NCBI RefSeq assembly: GCF_009727055.1
Contig: NC_052359.1
Span: forward strand, 9,085,674 to 9,149,673
Origin: Benincasa hispida
Lineage: Eukaryota > Streptophyta > Magnoliopsida > Cucurbitales > Cucurbitaceae
Length of the DNA stretch: 64,000 bases
Direction: 5' to 3'
Shown: in pieces, positions 48,401 through 60,432 of the stretch
Position numbering within the stretch: position 1 is the stretch's first letter
Layout of the letters: each line of letters starts with the position of its first letter
The notes under the pieces: generated by a model
Told to the model about the DNA's origin: nothing
The model's input: only the letters and a program-made list of their open reading frames with translations
Database searches by the model: none
Made by a program: the position numbers and the translations under genes

Positions 48401-51400
48401 AACTATCATGACTAAGTGACAGCAGATTTCTACCACTTTGGCCATTAATTAGCTGTCTATCTAGAGAAACCAACTCTCTAACCTCCACTCGGGCTTCGAG
48501 TGATTGAGGAACATAACCATGAAGGCAGTCACCATCAAAATCTCCACGGAAAGGAGAACAACAAAGTGGGTTTAAGGAAAGAACTGAGGAGACCGGAAGA
48601 AGCTTGACATATAAAGCAATAAGTGAATGTTGATGTATGGATGGTGGTCGATTAACCAGCACGACATCCCCGTCAGCTAGGGGCCTATATATAGTGTCCC
48701 CCATATTAAGTTCAAGAACATTACGTACACGAACTAGACGACCTTCACGACGAACAAAAATCTCTCCCTTTACAACAAGATTAAGGTAACAAGAAGTACT
48801 TAATTTCTTCATATTCCAGGAACTCAGATGTTCAGATATTTGCAACCTCTCTGCAACATGACAAGGTATGCCAATTTCACTTAACTCAATGTTTGGATCA
48901 CCAACAACAACCATGCGGAAACAATGGTCACTCCGCTTTCCAAGAACAACATCTTTGATCCATCTTAAACCATACGAGCTAGTAGCAGTATCCTTTATTT
49001 TCTTTTGCTGGTAAACCAAATCTTTACTTTGTAACTTCTCTGGGCTAAGCTGCATAAAAGAAGTGGCAATATAAGCAAGCGCAAAAGTTTCACATAATAA
49101 TTAACATGATTAAGACAAAAGACAAAGATATTGTAAATTGCCTTCGAAATTTTGAGACAATCGAGAATGCGAGAACCTAACTCATTAGCTGTCCCTCTAA
49201 AATCAACCACCTTCTTGTAAGCCCTGGTCCTTTCATCCTTAAATTGTTAAACATGTTTAAAAGCAACACGTTAGAAAGAGGCAAATGTCATTCAAATATC
49301 CTTCTGTTTGAATAACCTCAACCTAACAACAGTGCATTGAGAAGAAAAGTCTTACAAAGATCAGACGCTGTCCATTTGAAAATGAATGTGTCAATTCAGT
49401 CACACGATGACTGTTTGGAGTAACAGGGAAAGAGTTCAGAAACAGTGAATCTGTTGCAGGCACAAACTTTTTAAGAAACTTTGGGTCAATATCTTTCAAC
49501 AAGTAATGAACCTGAAATCCAAGAAAAACGTATCGTTAAAATAGTGAAGGAAAATATCACAGGTTTACAATAATGCAAAAGATTTGCAGTTGCCAGAAAG
49601 AAATGGATAAGGTATGAATGACAAAGAAACATCAAAATTATAAAGTTGAAGCCAAATTAATTTTGAAATGCATCAGTTGAGGCTAGAGCAACGCATTACA
49701 GACAACAGACTCCTTTAGTTTACAATATTCATTCAATTCTCCAATGTGTTCAAGGCTTTCAAGACTGCTTAGTTCGTTCACTCTCTCTTTTTTAAAAAAA
49801 TAAAATAAGACATTATATTAAGTGAACAGTTTTAAATTAAAATAATCATAATGATAAAAAGACCCAAGACATAAGAAGCATGACAGAAACTCAAGAGAAA
49901 AGCACACAACATAAACTAGATGGGAGGACATCTTTTTTTCTTTTTTAATACAAATAACTACTTTCATTGAGAAAAATGAAAGAAGACAATACATGAGCAT
50001 ACAAAAAAATAAATAAGAGAAGGGGTCCCACAAAGTAAAAATCCAGGACATCATTATTTTTATAATCTCTAAAGCCGTTAAGGTTATGCATTTATAATTT
50101 TGACACATCTCTCTCTCTCTCTCTGTGGTTCCTGATTTGAATTTCTTTTTTTCGTCTTTCTTTACTCAGAAAAGAGAACATATTAATCGCATCATTAAAC
50201 AAATCAGGGTTTCATGGGGTTCACAGTGATCAAGAAATACAGTAGTTTCTGACGTTTCTAAGGAAAATAAATTGAGGAAACAACGGAAATGTGCGTAGAT
50301 AAAAAAAAAACTGGGCAAACTAAATCTAATCAAGGACTCAGATGCATAAAGAGGCCCAATACCTGAGCATGTGTTAGGATTTTCCTGTTTGGTCTACAAT
50401 AACTCTCTTCCTGTTGTTCATCTTTAGGGATAAAATTCCAATAATCTGAAGGCAATCCTCCTTTAGCCACCTTTTTTTGATATTTCTTCGACATATTCTC
50501 TTTCACTTCCACCATAATCATACTTTTTCTGAACATATCAGTAGTAGAAAGCTTAAACCTCATAGGCGGATACCAATCCTTTAGACTTCCCTGTTGAGCA
50601 CATAAAGCATGGTTTGAAATAACACTTTTTCATCAGAACAGTTTTGAAACAATGAACTGTTAAGACAGAAATAAAACAACATGAGCTAAATGAACTTACA
50701 AAACAATATCTGCAACCTTTAGGTCGATGATAATCAGATGTTGGATCCTCAACCTGGCACATGTAAAGAGAACCAAAATACAAATTTAAAAATAAATCTT
50801 AAATTAGATTAGGAAAAAAAAATGCAGAAGCTACCACCACCACCAGGCAGTTACGTTTGACCATGGTTAGTCCCATATCGAACCAGCTCAGATAAAAATT
50901 TCAAAAGGTGAAGAGTTCCGAGGGCACAATGACATTTTTTTCCCCTTATATTGCCTAGAAAATAATTACAAGAAGTCTTCGAAACCGAAGTCTAAAGAGA
51001 AACATGCAATCTCACCAAGGATCAAAACCTTGCTTAGGGTCCCTCTCCACACCATGAAACACACTATTGTTCCTCTTCCCCTAAACATCCCACAATAATC
51101 CATACACTCCTGTAAACCATAGAATACAGTCATTTCTCTTTGAAATGCAGATGGAGGAGGAACTCCCCAATCATCAACCGACCAAGGCATCAAACAAGAC
51201 AGATGGAGAAAGAAAATGACCTTTTTCTCTTTGAAAGACCCAAACTATATTCTTTGGTCATGTGATTATGCGTTCGTTATTTGGAGCCGATTTTTTAATG
51301 AGTTTGGCTTTAGTCTGGCTAAGCACATAAGTTGTAGAGATATCCTAGCACATAAGTTGTAGAGATATCCTAGCACATAAGTTGTAGAGATATAATCAAG

Positions 51401-54400
51401 GAGTTCCTTCTCCACCAACCCTTTTGCGAGAAAGTAAGGGATTTCGGGATGTGTGAGGTGTGTTATTGTTTAGGGGCTTTAAGGAGAAAGGAAGAGTAGA
51501 ACTTTAATGGGACAATAGAATTTTAGAGGGTTTCAAAGGCCCTTGACTAAGGAGTAGTCTTCAATTAAATTCGACGTCCCTTTGTGGGCATTAATGATGA
51601 AGTCATTTTGTAATTTTCCAATAGGTTTTATTTTATTAGATGCCTTTTTGTAGGTCACCTCCCTCTTTTTTGTGGGTTCTCTTTGAAGGCCCACGTATTC
51701 TTTCTTTTTTTTATCCTCAATGAGTTCAATTTTTCATTAAAAGAAATAATAATTTAAAAATAAATAAATAAATTGTCTGAGATTTATTTATCAAGAAGGC
51801 TAAAAGCTTCCTTTTGCCCAATTGGAGTTTGGGGGTTGGGAGTTGAAAGGCTTGGATTTTCAGTTTTCATGGTAAAGGAAGCAAAAGATCTTCGGTGTCT
51901 CGTCAGCTTTGGCTCATTGTCTTATCAAGATCTTTGGTGCCTTTTGTTTTTTATAGAAACAAAAGCTTTCATTGAGAAAGAATGAAAGAATACAAGGAAA
52001 TACAAAAAAGTCAGCCCACAAAAAACAACCCCTCTTGTTTCCAACTATGCAAGATATTACCTAGAAAATAATTACAAAAAAAAAACCTTCAAAATGGAAG
52101 CCCAAACGAAACATGAAATCTCATTAAAGACCAAACCTCACAAAGGTCCTTGTTCAGACCTCTAAAGACCCTATTGTTCCTCTCCCCCCAAATATCCTAG
52201 AAAACAGCACACACCCCAGTGTACCACAACAAGTGGCCTTTCTATCTAAAAGGCGGATGGAGGAGGAACTCCCCAATCATAGCCCGAATATCCCTCTGAC
52301 AAGCAATCTGAATGTCAAATAGAAAGCAAATCCACACAAACCTCGCAAACAAACAGTCCTAAAGGAGGTGGTCTAGGTTTTCCTCCACCCTCTGACAGCG
52401 AATACAGTAGAAAGGACCCATTAATGAGGTCATCTTCCTGGAAAGATCTTTGGTGCTTTGTTCTTCAACGTTTTATTTTTAGACATTGAAACCATTTCTA
52501 GAAAAACTCTTCACCACTGCAACAACTTCAACATATTGAAAGAAGCTTCGGGAGAACCATCACCAGCAAAGGAATTAAAGATCTCCTTGTGCAAGTCAAT
52601 CCAAATATCTCAAAGAATAAAAAAACAACCATGACGCGGCTTCTTTCTTGAGAGAAAGGAGGAATTTCACAAAACTCAAAACCACAAGAAATCAACGAAG
52701 TAAATTTGGCCGGCATGGATGAAGGAATAGGAGGAGTCTTCTTGTCACAATCCCAAAATAGTGTCAAAAGCTTCAGATAAAGAATCTTCAAAAACATCAA
52801 CCTCCAACTGAAATCCACGGGCTGAATGACTTGATTCCACACAACTCAAACTTACCTCCCCACAAGGTGGAGAGTCATTTTGCCAAGTGAATAACTCCTC
52901 TTGTTAAACCTAAAGTTGGATCCAAAGGAGTGAAGACAAAATGGTTTTGGAGGGGTGAGATAAGCGAAGGGGAGAGTGGTAAGGCGACATTCTTATCAGA
53001 GGGTACTAAAAGCCCTGTACATCGTTCTTCAATTGAATCAGAATTCAAAAAAATTTCCTCAAAACATGGATGGAAAGGAGAAAAGACATTGTTTTTATGA
53101 GAATAATCTACATATCAACTTTTAAATTAATTACAATAATTCAAGGTTCATCACAATAAGTGAGGTACCTGACCTTGCCCCATAGTTCCTGCCTGATAGA
53201 TTTACACCCTGGACAAACTTTATTCAACACTTGTGCAACTTCCGAGAGAAAATAAGGATGGATTATAGTATATGGGAATTTAATGACCCCAAAATGTCCT
53301 TCCAAAACCATTCAAACAAAATTGTTAGTACACTCCAACGTGTGAAAGAAAACTTAACAAGTAACACCTTTATAACGTGATTAGTTAATTACCTTCACAA
53401 GATTTTAGGGAGCTAGCACCACATGTGGTGCACTGATAAGATGGATTCGGAAGTCCCAACTTAGGATCAGATACCTCGCTGGCTGCATCAACTGTTAGTA
53501 CTGCTATATTCTCCTGTTAATCGATAAAGTTTCTTTTCACATCAGAATATCAAAAAATCAAATCATGCATGTTTAGCAACATAACACCGTACAAAATTAA
53601 AGGCACGTATAAACTCACAAGTCTAAGGCACCTTTGGTTTTTTATCCAACAACAATTTTTTAATATATGAAACAAAAATTTAAAAAAAAAAAAAAAACCT
53701 TTTTTATTATATTATTTTATTTTGGCAGAAATGACTTTCATTGAGAAAAAATGAAGGATTACATGGGCGTACAAAAAACCAAACCCACGAAAAGAGACAT
53801 CCCTCTATATGGAGGGACTCCAACTATGCAAAATAATGCCTAGTTACAAAAGGATTTCGAAATCAAACCCACCAAGAAAAATGATAGCAAACAAGAGACC
53901 AAGCTTCACTAGGGTTCCTATCCCTCTTTCTTCCTTTACAAACAGAAGTACATGGAATAAAAATTAAGATAAATGAAGGGGAAAAAAAGAAAAAAAGAAG
54001 AAGCAAAACGTTCACCTTCCAATATAGAGTAATCTCAACATGAGTTTTATAAATTTGAACAATGTCCCCCGCTTATGAAATCATTGCAATTAAACCCCTT
54101 TACCATTAAAATTCACAAACAGGTTGATACTTATTATGATTGAACCCTTCACCAATATGAATTGTTATAATTTTTTTGTTTATATTTGTAGGTTTCTAGG
54201 CAAGCTTGCACACTCCACCTATCCTTACGGAATAACCCCCTAACCCTATTACATTTGATTATTAAAAAAACTCATAGGATATTAAATTTTAGATAAGTAG
54301 TCCATTATGGACTGAACCTACATTCAGGCTTATTCACCACTAGGTCTACCGTGATGGTTTATTTTTTGAGGAAGGGAAACAAATCATTAATGAATGAAAT

Positions 54401-57400
54401 AAAAGAAACAATAACTGTGGGAAGCGTGTGATGGACACTCACAAATAAATAACCAACAAAAGAATATTTGAAAGAAAACAAAAAAATTTGGAAGACTCTG
54501 CAAACTAAATCTCTTTGTGTACTCTTCTTCACACTTGGTTGCTTTAACAATGTAAATGACAATCCTATTTATAGTATTGTCATGGACAAATTTAAATACA
54601 TAACTCACACCCTAATTAAACATATATGAAACAATTAAAGTCCTACACTTAATTCATGTGAAACTCTACTAAATTAACTCTTACATTAACATACTTAATT
54701 AACTCTTATCCTTTAATTTTGCCAACTCTCATAAATCAATTCATCTATGACTTATCTAATTGAAACATGTTTAGTTTTCAACATCCCCTTAAACATGTTT
54801 TTTGAAGACTCCAAGCAAAGTTCTCAATGTGTTGAACACATCAACTTTGAGTGGTTTCGTGAAAATATCCGCAATTTGATCTTCTATTTTCATATGTCCA
54901 ACTTGAACCACCTTCCTTGTAATGCAATCTCTGATAAAGTGAAATCTTGTATCAATGTACTTGCTATGATCATGGAACACCGAATTCTTTGCTAGAGCAA
55001 TTGTTGACTTATTGTCTACATAGATCACAGTAGCATCATCTTGCAAAATTCCAACTGTCTTTAGCAAATTCCTTAACCAAACTGCATGACAAACACGTGA
55101 AGCTGCAGCAACATATTCTACCTCACAAGTAGATAATGTCCTAATAGGTTGCTGCTTTGAACTCCAAATAAAAGCAGTATTACCAACAAATAAAACATAT
55201 CCACTTGTACTTTTTTTATCGTTAACATCTCTAGCCAAATCGCTATCACAATAGCCTTCAAGCTTGAATTCTTTAGATGATGAATAAAATAACTCATAAT
55301 CAAGCCTTTGAGGTAATAAAGAATTCTCTTTGCCGCTTTCAAATGAGTAGTTGTAGGAGATTCCGTAAATTGACTCATCCAATGCTAAAAAGAATATCTG
55401 GTCGCGTGCAAGTCAAATATCTCAAAAATAAAGCTTTTGAAATATGAAGGATCAACGACAACTCCTTCATATTTGGATAGTCTTGTCTCAATTTCAATCG
55501 GAGTTGTGACAAGATTAGAATTGATCATCTTGAACTTCTTTAGAATTTCTCTAGTATATTCTTGAGAGATGAAAATATCTTCTTTTGTTGTTTCACCTCA
55601 ATGCCAAGATAATATGACATCAACCCAATATCTGTCATTTCAAATTCTTGGGTCATTGCCGTCTTGAAATTTCCAAACATACTTACACAATTTCCTATAA
55701 AAATTAAGTCATCCAGATACAGACAAACCAACAAAATATTTCCATGACCATTAGTCTTAATATAAAGAGAATGTTCATAAAGGCATCTCAAATACCCATT
55801 GTCAAGGAAATATTTGTTGATTCTGTTAATCCACATTCTTGACAATTGTTTCAACAATAATTTCAGAACTTTATCTTCTTGGAACTCTCACAGCACAGTC
55901 AATAGGTTGTTCTAAGTAGACTTCTTCTTCCAAACATCCATTCAAGAATGTTGGTGGTGTTGATGGAGAAGCAATGTCGCTAGACTCATCATCATCATTA
56001 GGAAAAAGTAAAAACTTTTAGTCTTTTGGTTCATCATTCCAATTCCATGTTGCTTCTTCATCAAACACATCTCTACTTACCATCGTCTTCTTTGTAACAG
56101 GGTTATAAAGCTTGTAGCCTTTTGAACTTGCATCATAGCCAACAAAAATATGCTTCTCACTTTTATCATTGAACTTACTACGCTTTTGATCAGGTATATG
56201 CGCATAAGCCATACTTCCATATACTCTCAAAATGAGAAATGGATGGTTTTCTTACTATTCATGCTTGTTGAGGAGTTTTGTTCCACAAGCTTCTAGTATG
56301 GGAACAATTGGACAAGTATACGACACAATCGACAGCTTGTACCCAAAGTTCTTTTAGCATCTTCTTACTCTTCAACATGCTTCGAGCCATATTAAGTATC
56401 ATTCTATTCTTCTTCTCAACAACACCGTTTTGTTGAGGAGTCCATGGAGCTGCCATAGGCCAACGAATTCCATTTTTTGAGCAAAAATCTTTGAATTCAT
56501 TTGAAGTGAATTCTCCTCCTCTATCTGATCTCAAAGCTTTTATGTAGTAACCACTTTCCTTTTCAACAAGAGCTTTAAATTTCTTGAACATGCCAAATAT
56601 CTTTGATTTCTCCTCGACAAAAATAAGCCCAAGTTTTTCGACTAAAATCATCAATGAATAATAAGAAATAATTATTCTTACCGAAAGAACTTGGTTTGAT
56701 CAATCCACAAAAATCAGTGTGAACTAACTCTAGTGGTCTCCTTGCTCTTGAAGAAGATTTTTGTGGAAAACTCTTCCTTAAATGCTTGCCATAAGGACAA
56801 CCTTCACAAAATTGATCTGGATGTCTGACATATGACAGTCCTTTCATCATGTCCTTCCTTGCTAATAGTGTTAAGCCATCAAAGTTCAAATGCCCAAGTC
56901 TCAAGTGTCAAATCCAAGATGGATCTTTCAAACATGACTTCAAGCATTTAGCAACATCAGTTTGAATGTTTAATAAGAACATTCTATTCTTCATCATTTG
57001 CACTTTAACAATCATACTATCACGATTGTCCCTTATTGAAAGACTATAATCCTTCATCAAAATATTACGGCCTTTCTCTAAGAGTTGTCCCAAACTTAAA
57101 CTATTGTTCTTCATATCAAGCACATAATAAACATTAGAGATAAACTCATATTTCTCATTCTTCAAGTTGATCGAAATTTTAACCTTTCCTTTAACAGGAA
57201 TTTTTGTGGCATCACTAGATATGATATTACCACCAACGGATTCATCAAGTTCCACGAACATCGACTTACATCCACACATGTGATTGCTTGCACCGCTATC
57301 AAGATACCATGCATTTTTTCACGTTTCTTCACATTTGCATGCTAGAAGCAAATATGACTCGCCACTTTCTTCATCTTTCTCAGCATAGTTTGTATTTTCT

Positions 57401-60400
57401 TCAACTTTATTTTTGCATTAATAGGAATAATGTCCAAATTTATGACAGTTATAACATTCAACATGTCTTTTATCATACCTCCTTTCATTATTTGATCTTT
57501 CTCCATTTGACCTCGAATAATTTTGTCTTCTATACCCTCTTGATGAATTAGAGTTTGAATTACTCTTATAAAATTTTCTTTGACTGTAGTTTCCTCAACC
57601 TTGGCCTCCGAAATCACCACGTCCACAATTGTTATCTCGTCCTCAACCTCAATTGCCTTTCAAGAGGCTATCTTCTTTATCTCTAATTGCAACTTTGATC
57701 TGAAAACGTTGCTTAGTTGTATGTTTGTTCTTCTGGATAAGCTTCTCTTCATAGGCTTGTAAAGAACCCATAAGTTGACCAATGGACATTGTACTTAGAT
57801 CCTTTGATTCTTCAATAGCTACAATGATAAAATTGAACTTTTCATCCAATGAGCGAAGTATCTTTTCTACTACTTGCTTATCATTTATTGTCTCATCATA
57901 TCTTTTCATTTCATTTACTACTACTATCAATCTTGAAGAATAAAAACAGAAACCGATTCAGACTCCTTCATATGAAGTGATTCATAATCACCTATCAATT
58001 TTTGGAGGCAAACCTTCTTGACTTGATCTACTCCTTTATGTGTATTCTCCAAAAATTTTCATGTTTGATGTGCAATAGTTACTTCAGAAATCTTCTTGAA
58101 ATTTGGATCATCAATGACCTGATGAATAATGGTGAGAGCCTTTTTGTCTTTCTTTCTTGTATTTTTCAAAGCTTCTCGTTGAGCTTGATTTAAAGTCGCA
58201 TCACTTTCTAGTTCTTCATAACGATTATTAACAATGTCCCATGCATCTTGTGAACTAAGTAGAGCTTTCATACGAATACACCAGTTGCTATAATTTTCTT
58301 TTGACAGTAGTGCGTGTGTGATATAGCTCGTAGGGATCGCACCTACTCGCTGTTAACTCAAGACTCAATTAAGTCAAGGCACTTGGAAAGGAACCAAATT
58401 ATTATTTGGCATTTTGCAAAAACAATTCTTGTTCTTCAAACTCCAAACTTAAGCTCTAATACCACTTTGTTGGAAGCATGAGATAGACACTCATAAATAA
58501 ATAATCAATAAAAAAATATTTGAGAGAGAACAAAAATATTTGGAAGACTCTTCAACCTAAATCTCTTTGTATATTCTTCTTCACAGTTGGTTGCTTGTAA
58601 ATGTCAATCCTATTTATAGGATTGTTATGGACAAATTTAAATACATAACTCACACCCTAATTAAACATACATGGAACAATTAAAGTCCTACACTTAATTC
58701 ATGTGAAACTCTACTAAATTAACTCTTACATTAACGTACATAATTAACTCTCATCCTTTAATTTTGTCAACTCCGATAAATTAATTCATCTATAACTTAT
58801 CTAATTAAAACATATTTAATTTTCAACAATAACTCCAAAAACGCCTATGGTGAATTACAAGAACATTTCCAATTGGAAATCAAGTACGAAAGACTAAAAT
58901 TAGAAAAAAGTCGGTAATGTTTACACCAGTCCATAGAAAGGAACAGACATTAAAATCCTGAAAAAGAATCTCTAAAGCCTCTACCATTCCTTTCCATCCA
59001 AAGATACCAAAAGAAAACTCTATTAATAGCAAGTCAAAGAGTCTTTCTCCTAATGGAAAGGATGACCAGAAAAAATGTAGGCAAGGAAATCATATGGGCA
59101 ATCCGAGAAAGCCAAGGACCAACCAAAAGCGACAAGAATAATGTCTCAATAATGAGAAGCAAAGAAACAATGAAGAAAGAGGTGTTCCGGATATTCAAAG
59201 TGTGCAGCACACGTAATACACCAAGTTGGAGAGAAGGAGAAGTAAGGCTGTTATCTTATACTTAAATTTTAAGTTTTAAATTCAAGGATTTGAGCACTAT
59301 AAGATTAACGATGAAAAACAAAGTTTAAGCCTTGAATTCAATAATTAAAACATTAAAACTATAAGAAAGTTATTAATTATTAAATAAAATGATATATCAT
59401 ATCGTACGTGCTATATCCTTGAAAATAAGCTTGTTATTTTACCAAAAAAATTATTAATTAATCTAACAATTAAGGTCCCATTTGTCACCTATTTGATAGA
59501 AACAACGACATTCATGGATTTGTAACCTATTTTCAAATTGGCAATATCAATAATGGTAGGTAGTAGAGAATGAGTGTGTTTATAGGGCAAGAGCCAACTA
59601 GTAAAGAAGGGGCAGTGAGAGAAAGTAGGGTGGTTACCCATCATATTTAGAGTGTAGTTGTGCTTGAACTGAGATCCTATGTTAGGCAAGAGCTTGCTAC
59701 AATGCTGCTTCCCAACCAAAAATGTTGGAATTAAATAGAAGTTTGTTGTCATATCTAAGCAAATGTGACACCAACTAAATATAACCCTAAGGAGAGAAGT
59801 GAATTTGTATTGTTTGTATACCAATACATACATATATCCTATGACCATGCATGCAATAGTTTAAAGGTGTTTGTCCCATATATGCTAGAAAAAATGTTCT
59901 TCCCTAAAGATCCTTCTTCTTGAGTGAATCTCCAAAGTCATTTCAGTAGTAAGGCATCGTTGCTTTGTTGAAAAGCTCCAATCCCCAGCCCTACATTACA
60001 CAAGTAATGGCTGTTCTTTTTGAATGAATGACTAAACTTTTATTGAGGAAAAATGAAAGAATACAAGAGCATATAAAAAATAAGCCCACAAAAAGAAGTC
60101 AGACTACACAACGAGGGAGCAGTCAAGGTACTCCATTTCATGTCAATAGCACAGAGATCCAGGTTAATCCAAGATTCAAAAACCCTAATGGCCAATAGTG
60201 CACCCAATGCAAGAATCCATTACAAACAAACAAACAAACCAAAAAAAAAAAAAAAAAACCTAAGTGATTGGTCTTGAAAATTAGTGACTTCCTAAAGCAA
60301 TAAATGAGGTTATTATATCACAATTAAAATACTTACCGTATCTTGCTGAGTTGCGACACTAAAGTTTATGCCAGTTAGAAGACCAGATGGAATTGGTAGC

Positions 60401-60432
60401 TCACCATCCTGTTCATCTTCCATATGGATCAT
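39663..60432 (-). CDS. NRPD1: DNA-directed RNA polymerase IV largest subunit (NRPD1), 18 coding exons
   Basis: NRPD1 is the catalytic subunit of the plant-specific nuclear RNA polymerase IV. With RDR2 and DCL3, Pol IV produces the precursors of 24-nt siRNAs that guide DNA methylation of transposons. Proposed coding exons (minus strand, 5' to 3'): 60432-60337, 53513-53393, 53298-53174, 50753-50700, 50590-50363, 49511-49356, 49237-49142, 49049-47121, 45565-45396, 45297-45231, 45135-45017, 44879-44731, 43965-43712, 43598-43425, 43339-43202, 42483-42221, 41920-41809 and 39833-39663. All junction phases agree and the sum is 4422 nt, or 1473 residues plus stop, close to the usual NRPD1 length of about 1450. 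The metal-A motif is [14 protein letters not shown] (about residue 462), as in NRPD1; NRPE1 has a different continuation and RPB1 has DFDGDEMN. There is no heptad CTD and no GW/WG repeat tail, but there is a C-terminal DeCL-like domain. The start could also be the ATG at 60423, or in-frame at 61011 in the preceding exon. No inactivating change was found. Confidence 0.93.
41470..41720 (+). repeat. Possible tRNA-derived SINE relic
   Basis: Within an NRPD1 intron, 'TGTTCAACTAGTTAAGACA' (41484-41502) resembles a tRNA A box and 'GAGGTTTGAATCCCC' (41525-41539) a B box, about 40 bp apart, which fits the 5' head of a tRNA-derived SINE or a decayed tRNA pseudogene. A similar pair seems present at 40850-40905 (GAGTTCAATTAGCTGA and GAGGTTAAAACCC). 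No poly(A) tail or TSD could be defined. Confidence 0.35.
42491..42557 (+). repeat. Tandem duplication of a 33-bp unit in an NRPD1 intron
   Basis: Two adjacent copies of a 33-bp unit containing AACAATTTGAAACCATTAG, beginning eight bases outside the exon ending at 42483 and lying on its acceptor side. It may lie over the branch-point/pyrimidine region but leaves the AG acceptor intact. Confidence 0.8.
43202..45565 (-). CDS. NRPD1: NRPD1 exons 9-15 (C-terminal polymerase core)
   Basis: Exons 45565-45396 ([39 protein letters not shown]), 45297-45231 ([13 protein letters not shown]), 45135-45017 ([17 protein letters not shown]), 44879-44731 ([20 protein letters not shown]), 43965-43712 ([16 protein letters not shown], then WKYFLN), 43598-43425 ([18 protein letters not shown], then [13 protein letters not shown]) and 43339-43202 ([20 protein letters not shown]). 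The last corresponds to the conserved cleft region near the end of the Rpb1 fold (SP...F..A...G..D.L.G). Phases at every junction match. Exon edges at 44879, 45017 and 45135 were chosen from several possible sites because only these keep the frame. Confidence 0.88.
45982..46988. mobile_element. Non-autonomous DNA element with long terminal inverted repeats (MULE-like)
   Basis: In the NRPD1 intron 45566-47120, the stretch 45990-46165 is the inverted counterpart of about 46825-46980. Both contain, in mirrored form, GATCAATA/AATCAATAGG, TTTGGT(C/T)C, AATAGGTTTAAAAG and TTCTAACTATTTAAAGTAT. AAGATTAA occurs just outside each end (45974-45981 and 46989-46996), an 8- to 9-bp duplication. Terminal repeats of about 170 bp with such a duplication fit a Mutator-like element. 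The roughly 650-bp interior has no transposase; it is CT-rich on the left and GA-rich on the right. Confidence 0.7.
47121..49049 (-). CDS. NRPD1: NRPD1 large central exon with the active-site Mg-binding motif
   Basis: A single open exon of 1929 nt (643 codons). It begins [20 protein letters not shown], then [40 protein letters not shown] and, at 48542-48501, [14 protein letters not shown]. The three aspartates chelate the catalytic magnesium (metal A). Further on are [40 protein letters not shown] and [20 protein letters not shown]. The latter corresponds to the EPVG..AAQSIGEP segment of other polymerases, diverged as is typical of Pol IV. The acceptor is TTTTATGCAG and the donor is AAG|GTACTG. 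Confidence 0.95.

Larger units (their letters stand above)
54416..58828 (-). mobile_element. Ty1/copia element in the first coding intron of NRPD1, TSD ATAAC
   Basis: LTRs lie at 58468-58828 (5') and 54416-54783 (3'), with perfect ATAAC duplications at 54411-54415 and 58829-58833. The primer-binding site TGGTATTAGAGC (complement of 58453-58464) is three bases from the 5' LTR, and the polypurine tract AAGGGGA (complement of 54784-54790) abuts the 3' LTR. Gag, zinc knuckle, protease, integrase, RT and RNase H follow in copia order, resembling the Tnt1-like (Tork) group. The element is oriented with the gene. The coding region has stops and frameshifts, and the first part of RT is missing, so it is not autonomous. 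Confidence 0.93.
54355..59240 (-). mobile_element. LINE 3' region split by the copia element
   Basis: 54355-54415 is a LINE tail (CATTAATGAATGAAATAAAAG) and 58834-59240 continues the same element on the far side of the copia insertion. There the minus strand gives [20 protein letters not shown] (zf-RVT Cys/His pattern) and ..LVSLDGKEW. Joining the flanks through one ATAAC yields a continuous LINE end. Stops are frequent. Confidence 0.65.

Noticed and set aside
52528..52842. A 104-codon minus-strand frame in an NRPD1 intron
   Set aside because: No domain recognised. It neighbours LINE debris and is probably part of an older repeat; the evidence is too weak to name it.
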